From contig NZ_JABBGJ010000067.1 in NCBI RefSeq assembly GCF_012927345.1, positions 1-35,673 on the forward strand: 35,673 bases of DNA, given 5' to 3'. Within the stretch, counting starts at the first letter, position 1, and each line of letters opens with the position of its first letter. Below are positions 16,282 to 24,017 of this stretch, piece by piece. Under the pieces are notes generated by a model. The model saw only the letters and a program-made list of their open reading frames with translations. It had not been told where the DNA came from and ran no database searches. The position numbers and the translations under genes were made by a program. Source of the stretch: Paraburkholderia polaris. Lineage in GTDB: Bacteria > Pseudomonadota > Gammaproteobacteria > Burkholderiales > Burkholderiaceae.

Positions 16282-17046
16282 ATGAGCAATCAAACCGCAA
16301 GTAGGCATGAGCCTACGCTTTCCGAGCGCGCCGACGCGCTAGAACACGAGATGATCGCGGAGCTGGACCGGCGCGTGGTGAAATCAGTGATCTACACGTC
16401 AGGCGACCGCGATCCGACCCAGGCGATTCCTCCACCGCCGGGCACGGGCCCCTTCATGATGGGTGACGATCCTCGCCTGCAGAAGATGCCGTCGAAGCCC
16501 ACGTTGATCGACTTTTTCAAGTACCGCTTCGGGCCGGCCAATCACGTACTGCAAAGCGCGACGCACGCATTGAAGGCCGGGCAGAACGAGAAGATCGTGT
16601 TGGCCTGCCTGTTGCATGACATCAGCGTGGCAGGTTTCATTCGTGGCGATCATGGCTACTGGGGCGCGCAGATGATCGCGCCGTATGTGGATGAAGAGGT
16701 CAGCTGGGCCATCCAGTATCACCAGGCGCTGCGTTTTTTCGCGGATGAATCGGTGGGTTACGGATATCCGGACGCGTATCTGCGCTATTTCGGCAAGGAC
16801 TATGAGCCTGAGCCGTATATCCAGCGCGACTACGAATACGCGCGCAATCACAAGTGGTATATGTCGAGCCGCTCGATCACGCTGCACGACATCTATTCAT
16901 TCGATCCGAACGCGGTAGTGAGTCTCGACGATTTCGTCGACATCATCGGACGCAATTTCCGGCAGCCGAAGGAAGGACTCGGCTTCGACGGCAGTCCGTC
17001 GGCGCATATCTGGCGCGCGATGATCTGGCCGACGAAGTTCCTGTAA
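16282..17046 (+). CDS. HD-domain metalloprotein of the catabolic operon, function unknown
   Basis: This 254-residue protein has an HD-type metal site: H88 (NHVL), H112-D113 (LLHDIS), H124 (GDHGYW), H147 (QYHQ) and Asp candidates at 203 and 208 (LHDIYSFDP). The H...HD...H...H...D order is that of two-metal HD proteins, which include phosphohydrolases and the mixed-valent di-iron oxygenases PhnZ and MIOX. An unusual N-terminal part has a Pro-rich stretch (IPPPPGTGPFMMGDDP), and the C-terminal third is rich in Tyr and Trp. It has a GAGGAG ribosome-binding site and sits 48 bp after the ligK-like gene, so it very likely belongs to the pathway. Whether it is a hydrolase or an oxygenase cannot be told from the sequence. 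Confidence 0.75.
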   Translation: MSNQTASRHEPTLSERADALEHEMIAELDRRVVKSVIYTSGDRDPTQAIPPPPGTGPFMMGDDPRLQKMPSKPTLIDFFKYRFGPANHVLQSATHALKAGQNEKIVLACLLHDISVAGFIRGDHGYWGAQMIAPYVDEEVSWAIQYHQALRFFADESVGYGYPDAYLRYFGKDYEPEPYIQRDYEYARNHKWYMSSRSITLHDIYSFDPNAVVSLDDFVDIIGRNFRQPKEGLGFDGSPSAHIWRAMIWPTKFL

Positions 17047-17126
17047 TAGCCCGGTGGCTGCGAATGGTGCGCCGGCGGCGCGCCACTCATCCTCATTCCT
17101 CTATTGAAGTCAGCAAAGGTGTTCCC

Positions 17127-18254
17127 ATGACAAACGAATTGCGTCCTGTCGCTCCCACCTACATCGGCTCGTTGAAGCCCTATCAGGCAGGCAAACCCAT
17201 CGAAGAAACGGCGCGCGAGTACGGACTGCCGGAAGCCAGCATCATCAAGCTCGCATCGAATGAAAATCCGCTCGGCATGCCGCCGAAAGCACGCGCGGCG
17301 ATCGACGCGATCGTCAACAGCGGGGCACGCTACCCCGATCCGAACGGTCATGCGCTGAAAGTAGCGCTGGGTCAGAAATACAACGTCGAACGCAACTGGA
17401 TCACGCTTGGCAATGGTTCGAGTGACATTCTCGAACTCGTCGCACGTGCATTTCTGCAGGCTGCGCAACTGGATAGCGATTGCAATGCCGTGTCGTCGCA
17501 ATACGCATTTATGGCGTGGCAGAACGCGGTCAAGGCAACCGGCGCGCGGATGGTCGCCGTGCCCGCCAAAAACTACGGCCACGATCTCGACGCCATGGCC
17601 CTGGCGGTCAACGCTGCGACGCGCGTGGTGTACCTCGCGAATCCGAACAACCCGACCGGAACGTTCTTCACTGTCGACGAACTGACCTCGTTTCTCGATC
17701 GTATCCCGGCTAATGTCGTTGTGCTGCTCGACGAGGCGTATAACGAGTATCTCGAGCCGCACCATCGTTACGACAGTACCGAACTCGTGCGGCGCTATCC
17801 AAATCTCGTTGTGTCGCGAACATTCTCGAAGGCATTCGGGCTGGCTGGTCTGCGGGTCGGTTTTGCAATCGCAACGCCCTACGTCACCGATCTTCTGAAT
17901 CGTGTGCGGCAGACGTTCAATGTCAATTCGCTGGCGCAGGCCGCCGCTATCGCCGCATTGAACGACGACGACTATCTGAACGAGTCGTATCGCCTGAATC
18001 GTGAAGGGATCGAACGGTTCTACGAGGTCTGCGACGCGCTTCGGCTCCCGTATGTGAAAAGCCAGGGTAATTTCGTCGTTATCAAGGTGGGTAATTCGGC
18101 CGAGTTGTTCGATGCACTGCTCAGGCGCGGCATCATTGTCCGCAAGGTCGTGGACTACGGGCTCGGCGAGTGGCTGCGCGTCACGGTCGGCTTGCCGCAG
18201 GAAAACGAAAGGTTCTTTACGGCGTTGCGTGAACTCGTGGTGGTCAACGCGTGA
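17127..18254 (+). CDS. HisC-like class I/II aminotransferase in the catabolic operon
   Basis: This 375-residue PLP enzyme of the histidinol-phosphate aminotransferase family has LASNENPLG (42-50), NPNNPTG (172-178), LLDEAYNEY (200-208) and the Schiff-base Lys235 in SRTFSKAFGLAGLRVGF. The ATG at 17127 was chosen because an AAAGGT sequence precedes it and the earlier 91 residues of open frame overlap the HD gene in another frame. Its place at the end of an aromatic-degradation operon, away from other his genes, argues against a housekeeping role in histidine synthesis. HisC paralogues also act on aromatic amino acids and other substrates, so it may process an amino-bearing side chain of the imported compound. 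Confidence 0.85.
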   Translation: MTNELRPVAPTYIGSLKPYQAGKPIEETAREYGLPEASIIKLASNENPLGMPPKARAAIDAIVNSGARYPDPNGHALKVALGQKYNVERNWITLGNGSSDILELVARAFLQAAQLDSDCNAVSSQYAFMAWQNAVKATGARMVAVPAKNYGHDLDAMALAVNAATRVVYLANPNNPTGTFFTVDELTSFLDRIPANVVVLLDEAYNEYLEPHHRYDSTELVRRYPNLVVSRTFSKAFGLAGLRVGFAIATPYVTDLLNRVRQTFNVNSLAQAAAIAALNDDDYLNESYRLNREGIERFYEVCDALRLPYVKSQGNFVVIKVGNSAELFDALLRRGIIVRKVVDYGLGEWLRVTVGLPQENERFFTALRELVVVNA

Positions 18255-18271
18255 GATAGAAACTCACCTAA

Positions 18272-18294
18272 ATTAAACTATATTATACTTTAGA
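18272..18294 (+). promoter_or_regulatory. Candidate GntR box 5, upstream of the ABC importer genes
   Basis: It contains TTAAAC followed by the shared core TATATTAT (18279-18286), with TATACT overlapping as a possible -10. Outer arms CTAAA (18268-18272) and TTTAG (18289-18293) form an inverted repeat. It matches the reverse complement of the 23823 dyad at 14 of 23 positions. It implies a separate, co-regulated promoter for the transporter. Confidence 0.5.
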
Positions 18295-18396
18295 GACAAA
18301 GCCCGGCCACGCACTGCCCGCAGCATCCGTGGCCACAAGCAGGCAAACACAAGTCCTGTCGCTTGAAGTCATTCCCCCGTTGGAGCGAGACAATCC

Positions 18397-19374
18397 ATGC
18401 TTGAGTTTATTCTGCGGAGACTGTTCCAGAGCGTCCTTGCGCTTTGGGCGATGTCGCTGCTCGTGTTTGCCGGCGTCTACGTGGTGGGCGACCCGATTGC
18501 GCTGATGGTCCCCGACAGCGCCACACCCGAGATGCGCACACGCATCATCGCATCGCTCGGACTGGATCAGCCGTGGTGGCTCCAGTACTGGCATTTCCTC
18601 ACACACTCGTTGCGCGGCGACTTCGGCACCTCGTTCCTGACGGGCGCACCGGTTGCGCAGATGATCGTCTCGCGGATGCCCGCGACGCTCGAGTTATCGG
18701 TGATTGCCATGCTGATGGCAATCGTCATCGGTATTCCGCTTGGCATGGTCGCGGGATTGCGCCCTGAAAAACTCTCCTCGCGCATCATTACCGCATCGTC
18801 GACGATAGGTTTCAGTTTGCCGACGTTCTGGGTCGGCCTGATTCTGATTCTCGTCTGCTCGGTGATCCTCGGCTGGTTGCCCTCAGGTGGGCGCGGCACC
18901 ACGACCTCATGGCTCGGCATGCAGGTGAGCTTTCTGACGCTCGACGGCTGGAAGCACCTGCTGTTGCCAGCGCTGAATCTCGCACTCTTCAACATCGCGC
19001 TGATTATCCGGCTCGCGTATTCGTCGACGCGTGAAACCGCGCTGACCGACTACGTCAAGTTCGCGCGAGCCAAAGGGCTGAGCGCATCGCGCATTGTCGG
19101 CGTGCATATCCTGAAGAACATCATGATCCCGCTCGTGACGGTGATCGGCATCAACCTGGGAGGGTTGATCGCTTTTTCGATCGTCACGGAAACCGTGTTC
19201 GCGTGGCCGGGCATGGGCAAACTGCTGATCGATTCGATCAATGCGCTCGATCGCCCGGTGGTCATTGCCTATCTGCTGACCGTCGGGGCAATCTATATGC
19301 TGATCAATCTGGTCGTGGACATTCTGTATTCGCTGCTCGATCCGCGCATCTCGGTGACGGCGGAGGTGAATTGA
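18397..19374 (+). CDS. ABC peptide-type importer, permease 1 (DppB/OppB family)
   Basis: This 325-residue inner-membrane permease starts MLEFILRRLFQSVLALWAMSLLVF, the typical DppB-type first helix followed by a large periplasmic loop (DQPWWLQYWHFLTHSLRGDFGTSF, a family signature). The remaining helices and the EAA-like loop (TDYVKFARAKGLSASRIVGVHILKN) occupy the C-terminal half. It forms the membrane channel with the next gene product. Spacing of one base to the DppC-like gene shows operon structure. The family carries dipeptides, oligopeptides, opines, nickel complexes and glutathione, so the substrate here is not fixed by homology. Confidence 0.92.
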   Translation: MLEFILRRLFQSVLALWAMSLLVFAGVYVVGDPIALMVPDSATPEMRTRIIASLGLDQPWWLQYWHFLTHSLRGDFGTSFLTGAPVAQMIVSRMPATLELSVIAMLMAIVIGIPLGMVAGLRPEKLSSRIITASSTIGFSLPTFWVGLILILVCSVILGWLPSGGRGTTTSWLGMQVSFLTLDGWKHLLLPALNLALFNIALIIRLAYSSTRETALTDYVKFARAKGLSASRIVGVHILKNIMIPLVTVIGINLGGLIAFSIVTETVFAWPGMGKLLIDSINALDRPVVIAYLLTVGAIYMLINLVVDILYSLLDPRISVTAEVN

Positions 19375-19375
19375 C

Positions 19376-20365
19376 ATGGGACCCACCACAGGAACGACCG
19401 TGGCCGAACCGCGCGCCCAAACTGCTGTATCCGCCGCTTCCACCATTTCCGCGGCTAAACCGGTGAAACGTCCACATCGGTTTGCACGCATGGGTGGTCA
19501 ACTGAGCGCCCTATGGAGTGAATTCCGTCAGAGCAAACTTGCGCTCACGGGACTGGTGCTATTTATCGCGATTGCTGCGCTGGCGGTATTCGCGCCGTGG
19601 ATTGCGCCGCAGAATCCTTATGACCTTGCACAGCTCGACCTTGGCGATTCGCAGCTTCCGCCGCTTGCGCATGCGTCGATGGGCGCTCATATCTACTGGC
19701 TCGGCACCGACGACCAGGGGCGCGACATGTTGTCTGCGATTCTTTATGGCATGCGCACGAGCCTGTATGTGAGCCTCGCCTGTACCGTGCTCGCGCTGGT
19801 CATCGGTGTTGCGCTGGGTCTCGTCGGCGCATTCTATGGACGCAAGGTCGATGCGCTGATCATGCGGCTCGCCGACATCCAGCTTTCGTTTCCTTCGATT
19901 CTGATTGCGCTGGTGTTCATCGCTGCATTCGGCAAGGGCGTCGACAAGATCATCTATGCACTCGTGCTGGTTCAATGGGCGGTGTATGCGCGTACCGCGC
20001 GCGGCTCCGCACTCGTCGAGTTGCGCAAGGAATATGTCGAGGCGGCGCGCTGCCTGAAACTTAGCGACGCGCGGATTATCTTTCGCCATGTCCTGCCCAA
20101 CTGCGTGCCGCCGCTGCTGGTCGTCGCAACTGTGCAGATGGCGACCACGATCTCGCTTGAGGCGACGCTGTCGTTTCTTGGTCTCGGGCTGCCTATTACG
20201 GAGCCGTCGCTCGGTCTGCTGATTTCGAACGGCTATAACTACCTGCTGTCCGGTTCTTACTGGATTAGCGTTTTCCCCGGCGTCGCGTTGCTGTTGCTGA
20301 TGCTGTGCCTGAATCTGATGGCGGATCGCCTGCGCGATGTGCTCAACCCGAGGTTGAAGAAATGA
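19376..20365 (+). CDS. ABC peptide-type importer, permease 2 (DppC/OppC family)
   Basis: This 329-residue permease has a long Ala/Pro-rich N-terminal tail (about 50 residues) before the first helix (LALTGLVLFIAIAALAVFAPWI). It carries the DppC-typical HYWLGTDDQGRD-like block (here IYWLGTDDQGRDMLSAILYG) and the cytoplasmic EAA loop (RKEYVEAARCLKLSDARIIFRHVLPN) that contacts the ATPases. Its TGA stop overlaps the ATG of the downstream ATPase gene (ATGA), consistent with translational coupling. Confidence 0.92.
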   Translation: MGPTTGTTVAEPRAQTAVSAASTISAAKPVKRPHRFARMGGQLSALWSEFRQSKLALTGLVLFIAIAALAVFAPWIAPQNPYDLAQLDLGDSQLPPLAHASMGAHIYWLGTDDQGRDMLSAILYGMRTSLYVSLACTVLALVIGVALGLVGAFYGRKVDALIMRLADIQLSFPSILIALVFIAAFGKGVDKIIYALVLVQWAVYARTARGSALVELRKEYVEAARCLKLSDARIIFRHVLPNCVPPLLVVATVQMATTISLEATLSFLGLGLPITEPSLGLLISNGYNYLLSGSYWISVFPGVALLLLMLCLNLMADRLRDVLNPRLKK

Positions 20366-21348
20366 CTCAGCCCGCATTGCAGGTGGATAATCTGTGCACC
20401 CACTTCACGACACCGCGCGGCATCGTGAAGGCGGTGAACGGTGTGAGTTTTAGCGTCGAGCGTGGCGAAATTCTTGGCGTGGTCGGCGAGTCCGGGTCCG
20501 GTAAATCGCAAACCGGTTATTCGATCATGGGTTTGATCGATCCCCCAGGCAAGGTGGTGAGTGGCAGCATCAAGCTTGCGGGTGAGGAGCTCGCCGCATG
20601 CACCGAAGCGCAATGGCGCAAGATTCGCGGCAACCGGATCTCGATGATTTTCCAGGATCCGATGATGACGCTCAACCCCGTGCTGCGTATCGATACACAG
20701 ATGGTCGAGGCGGTGCTCGCGCACCGGCCGATGAGCCGTCGCGCGGCGCTCGACGAAGCGCGCATGGCGCTTGCGCAGGTCGGCATCCCCGCGCCGGACG
20801 AGCGTCTGAAGTGTTATCCGCATCAGTTCTCCGGCGGCATGCGTCAGCGCGTCGCGATTGCGATTGCGTTGATCAACCGGCCCGAGGTGGTGATCGCCGA
20901 CGAACCGACTACCGCACTCGACGTCACCATTCAGGCGCAGATTCTCGGTGAGATTCAGCAGCTTTGCCGCAACTCGGGCACGGCGTTGATCTGGATCACG
21001 CACGACCTGTCGGTGGTCGCGGGGCTCGCGGATCGCGTGTGCGTGATGTACGGCGGCAGGATCGCCGAATACGGCAGCGTCGATCAGGTGCTCGATACGC
21101 CGCGTCATCCGTATACGCGTGGGTTGATGAATTCGATTCCGAGCCGCAATCCCAAAGGCGTGATGCTGCGGCAGATTCCCGGTGCGCCGCCTTCGCTGCT
21201 CGCGTTAGGCGGCGGCTGTGCGTTCCGCACGCGCTGTTCATCCGCGGTGCCCGAATGCGCGCATGAGATTGCCGAATCGATTGACCACGACGGCCACATG
21301 GTTCGCTGTATCCGGCCCGTCGTCGATGAAAACGAGGAGATTGCATGA
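20362..21348 (+). CDS. ABC peptide-type importer, ATPase 1 (DppD/OppD family)
   Basis: This 328-residue ATPase was started at MTQPALQVDNL (20362), overlapping the preceding stop by four bases. The earlier in-frame ATG inside the permease is not needed. Walker A is GESGSGKS at 42-49, the ABC signature SGGMRQR begins at 157, and Walker B VVIADEP ends with Glu181. The C-terminal oligo_HPY segment has GGGCAFRTRCSSAVPEC. It hydrolyses ATP to power import together with the DppF-like partner. The stop overlaps the next ATG by the same ATGA arrangement. Confidence 0.93.
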   Translation: MTQPALQVDNLCTHFTTPRGIVKAVNGVSFSVERGEILGVVGESGSGKSQTGYSIMGLIDPPGKVVSGSIKLAGEELAACTEAQWRKIRGNRISMIFQDPMMTLNPVLRIDTQMVEAVLAHRPMSRRAALDEARMALAQVGIPAPDERLKCYPHQFSGGMRQRVAIAIALINRPEVVIADEPTTALDVTIQAQILGEIQQLCRNSGTALIWITHDLSVVAGLADRVCVMYGGRIAEYGSVDQVLDTPRHPYTRGLMNSIPSRNPKGVMLRQIPGAPPSLLALGGGCAFRTRCSSAVPECAHEIAESIDHDGHMVRCIRPVVDENEEIA

Positions 21349-22334
21349 CCCCGCTGCTTGAATTGCGTAACGTCACGAAGACGTTCGCGCCCAGACAGGA
21401 TGCGACCGGGCGCTTCGTCCGGGCAGTCACCGGACGGCAGCCGCCGAAGGGCGTACATGCGGTCACCGATCTGAGCCTGAGTGTGAGCGCCGGCGAGGTG
21501 GTCGGGCTGGTCGGCGAATCGGGCTGCGGTAAATCGACGGTCGGCCGCCTGGCGGCCGGCGTCTACTGGCCGACGAGCGGCAAACGCTACTGGCAGGACA
21601 CGGATATGGCGGCGCTCGGACGGCGCGAGCGCAATCGCGCCGAACTCGATATCCAGATGATCTTCCAGGATCCGTACGCGTCACTCAATCCGCGCATGCG
21701 GGCCGCGGATATCGTCGCGGAGGGGGCGCACGTGCACGGCTTCATTCGTAAAGCAGATACACGCGATTTTGTCGGCGCGCTATTTGAACGGGTGGGCCTC
21801 GATCCGGATTCGATGGACCGCTTCGCCCATCAGTTCTCGGGTGGCCAGCGTGCACGTATCGGTATCGCGCGTGCGCTATCGGTGAGTCCGAAGTTTCTCG
21901 TTTGCGATGAATCGGTGGCGGCACTCGACGTGTCAATTCAGGCACAGGTGCTGAATCTGTTTATCAAGCTGCGCGAAGAGCTAGGTTTGACGTATCTGTT
22001 CATCAGTCACGATCTGGGCGTGGTGCGCCATATCGCGGATCGCATTGTCGTGATGTATCTCGGCAAGATTGTCGAATCGGGACCGACCGAGCAGGTCTAT
22101 CAGAATCCGCGGCATCCTTACACGCAGGCATTGCTGGCGGAAGTGCCTTCGCTCGACAAGCGCAAGAAGACCTTCTATGCAATCAAGGGCGAGATTCCGT
22201 CGCCGATGAATCCGCCTTCGGGTTGCCATTTCCATCCGCGCTGCCCACACGCGTTGCCCGTTTGCAAGGAGGTTGTGCCCGAATTGAAGCAAGCCGTCGA
22301 TGGGCAATTCGCAGCGTGTCATCTGATCGACTGA
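21345..22334 (+). CDS. ABC peptide-type importer, ATPase 2 (DppF/OppF family)
   Basis: This 329-residue second ATPase subunit has Walker A GESGCGKST at 57-65, FQDPYASLNPR, signature SGGQRARIGIARAL, and Walker B FLVCDESVAALD (with Cys-Asp-Glu-Ser, as common in DppF). The C-terminal GCHFHPRCPHALPVC block is the oligopeptide-transporter C-terminal domain. An insertion before the first strand pair (RQDATGRFVRAVTGRQPPKG) is typical of this subfamily. It is the last gene before a strong terminator. Confidence 0.93.
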   Translation: MTPLLELRNVTKTFAPRQDATGRFVRAVTGRQPPKGVHAVTDLSLSVSAGEVVGLVGESGCGKSTVGRLAAGVYWPTSGKRYWQDTDMAALGRRERNRAELDIQMIFQDPYASLNPRMRAADIVAEGAHVHGFIRKADTRDFVGALFERVGLDPDSMDRFAHQFSGGQRARIGIARALSVSPKFLVCDESVAALDVSIQAQVLNLFIKLREELGLTYLFISHDLGVVRHIADRIVVMYLGKIVESGPTEQVYQNPRHPYTQALLAEVPSLDKRKKTFYAIKGEIPSPMNPPSGCHFHPRCPHALPVCKEVVPELKQAVDGQFAACHLID

Positions 22335-22358
22335 CGTCACCGGCACGCTTGAACTCTG

Positions 22359-22411
22359 GCCCGGTGTGAATCGTACAGCAGCGATGCTGGCGGTTCACAC
22401 CGGGCTTTTTT
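22359..22411 (+). terminator. Strong rho-independent terminator of the ABC importer operon
   Basis: GCCCGGTGTGAA (22359-22370) pairs perfectly with TTCACACCGGGC (22394-22405), a 12-bp stem, followed by six T residues (22406-22411). It lies 25 bp after the last ATPase stop codon. Confidence 0.9.
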
Positions 22412-22466
22412 ATGGGCGGTGCAAAGGTGAGGTAGTGAGTTCGCGTGAGCCCTAATTCCAGCGGCA

Positions 22467-22490
22467 CAAAAAAGCCGGCTTGCGCCGGCA
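22467..22490 (-). terminator. Rho-independent terminator of the porin gene
   Basis: On the minus strand, GCCGGC (22489-22484), loop GCAA, GCCGGC (22479-22474) and a T-run (22473-22468) make a compact terminator 56 bp after the porin stop codon. Confidence 0.85.
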
Positions 22491-22545
22491 TAAATGTGTG
22501 CCGCTCGACTCTCGCCATCGAGCGGCACGTCTCGCGATCAATCCA

Positions 22546-23628
22546 TCAGAACTTGTGGCGGATGCCAATACCCGCCACGACCTGCTTGTTGGTACTCGAC
22601 GTCGGCAGCGTCAGAATGACCGCACGCGTACCGTCACCGCTCGCCAGTTGATAGTTCACCTGGGCATACAGGTCGGTGCGTTTCGACAGGAAGTAGTCGA
22701 TTCCGACTGACGTCTGGCCCCAGTGTGAACTTTCGAGCTTCGAATAGGTGTACCCCGCGCCAGCGACCAGCGCCGGTGTGAAGTGGTACAGCAAGCTTCC
22801 TTCCAGGGTGCTCAGTGTCGCCGAATTGCCCATATACGAGATCCGCGTGCCGGTGTAGTTCGCCATGATGCCGACGTTGCCGATCGAATAGCTGCCGCCG
22901 AGCCCCCATGTCTTCATGCTGTCCGCCACGATCGGGCTGCCTGTTAGCGGCTGGCCGAATAGCGTGCTGACGCCCAGATCGTTGGTCGGATTGATGCTGA
23001 AGTTATTGATATCCGTATAGGCTGCGCCGAGACTGAGCGGGCCACGATCGTAGGTCAGGCCGAAACTCATCGAGCTGTTCTGATGGAAGTTGCCCGCCGT
23101 ATTACCGAAGCCGTACATCGCGCCAGCGGTGAAGCCGCCGAAATTGTTGCTGACGAATTTGACCGTGTTATCCAACCGGTCGCCCGACACGCGATCGTAG
23201 TCACCCGGATGGAACGCATACACGCCGGCGACGTAGGCAATCGAGTAGTTGCCGATGATGTCGCCCATGAAGTCGTACTGATGGCCCAGTGTCAGTGTAC
23301 CGATCTGATTCGACAGGCCGACGTAAGCCTGGCGCCCGAACATGAGGCCACCCTGACCCATGCTGCCGTTGTTCAGGTTGAAGCCGTTCTCAAGGCGAAA
23401 CAGCGCTTTCATACCGCCGCCGAGGTCTTCCGTACCCTGGAAGCCGAGGCGGTTGCCCTGTGGGACGCCCGTGTCGAAGACCCACGCGGAATGACCGTTG
23501 CTATTACTAACGTAGCTGATGCCCGAGTCGACGATCCCGTAAATCGTCACACTGCTCTGCGCCTGTGCACCCGCTGCAAAAGTACAAAGTGACACGGCAG
23601 CAAGTGGTACGGCGAGGGTCTTTCTCAT
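22546..23628 (-). CDS. Gram-negative general porin (Burkholderia-type, OmpC-like)
   Basis: This 360-residue outer-membrane porin has a signal peptide MRKTLAVPLAAVSLCTFAAGAQAQS, cleaved after AQA, then the family opening SVTIYGIVDSGISYVSNSNG. Also seen are RLGFQGTEDLGGGMKALFRLE, FGRQAYVGLS, repeated alternating beta-strand patterns, and a terminal strand ending in Phe (VVAGIGIRHKF), the outer-membrane assembly signal. The start was placed at the second Met (23628), with AGGAGACAAACA upstream. It would let substrate cross the outer membrane. Its position between the importer ATPases and the binding-protein gene, and the AT-rich operator in its upstream region, suggest it serves the same uptake system. 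Confidence 0.93.
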   Translation of the reverse strand: MRKTLAVPLAAVSLCTFAAGAQAQSSVTIYGIVDSGISYVSNSNGHSAWVFDTGVPQGNRLGFQGTEDLGGGMKALFRLENGFNLNNGSMGQGGLMFGRQAYVGLSNQIGTLTLGHQYDFMGDIIGNYSIAYVAGVYAFHPGDYDRVSGDRLDNTVKFVSNNFGGFTAGAMYGFGNTAGNFHQNSSMSFGLTYDRGPLSLGAAYTDINNFSINPTNDLGVSTLFGQPLTGSPIVADSMKTWGLGGSYSIGNVGIMANYTGTRISYMGNSATLSTLEGSLLYHFTPALVAGAGYTYSKLESSHWGQTSVGIDYFLSKRTDLYAQVNYQLASGDGTRAVILTLPTSSTNKQVVAGIGIRHKF

Positions 23629-24017
23629 TGTTTGTCTCCTTTCCATGAATAGTCTGCGCTAAGTTTGTTAAAGATGCCGCATGTTTTCGAGGCTTCGTTC
23701 GCAGTTGTTCCTGTCTCTCAACCTGTTGCAAGTGCAACCATTTCGTTGTGTGAACGAAAGGCTGCGCGGCGGTCCTGCATCGCCCGTCATCAACTTGAGC
23801 AGTGCTTGACTTCGATAGAAGTGTATAACGATAATATAGTTATACAGAAGGCATTTTGAGGCGATGAAGATGCTCGTAAACACGAAGTGACGACGCCGCA
23901 CACTTGCCGTTATTGAGCGTCGGTTCAGTTCGGTACGCTGGTTTCAGATGGGAGCCGATAACGGCTTCCTCAATAAAGCAGGTACCCTTGCGGGTTCTGC
24001 ACATATAGGAGACGGAG
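23629..24017. other. 389-bp divergent intergenic region between porin and binding-protein genes
   Basis: There is no credible gene here. It carries the promoter and operator described separately at 23806-23845. The rest, on both sides, shows no further palindrome or RNA gene that I can support. Short open frames in it have no ribosome-binding site. Confidence 0.7.
23806..23845 (+). promoter_or_regulatory. Promoter of the binding-protein gene with a perfect operator dyad (GntR box 6)
   Basis: A -35 TTGACT is at 23806-23811 and a -10 GATAAT at 23830-23835, with an 18-bp spacer. Over the -10 lies a perfect 7-bp inverted repeat, GTATAAC (23823-23829) and GTTATAC (23839-23845), with a 9-bp AT spacer. 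This is the best-formed member of the set of boxes in the module and fits a dimeric GntR repressor that blocks RNA polymerase. Confidence 0.7.

Noticed and set aside
17127..18254. Assignment of the HisC-like gene to histidine biosynthesis
   Set aside because: No other his gene is near, and the gene sits at the end of the aromatic operon just before the importer. A catabolic or side role is more likely.
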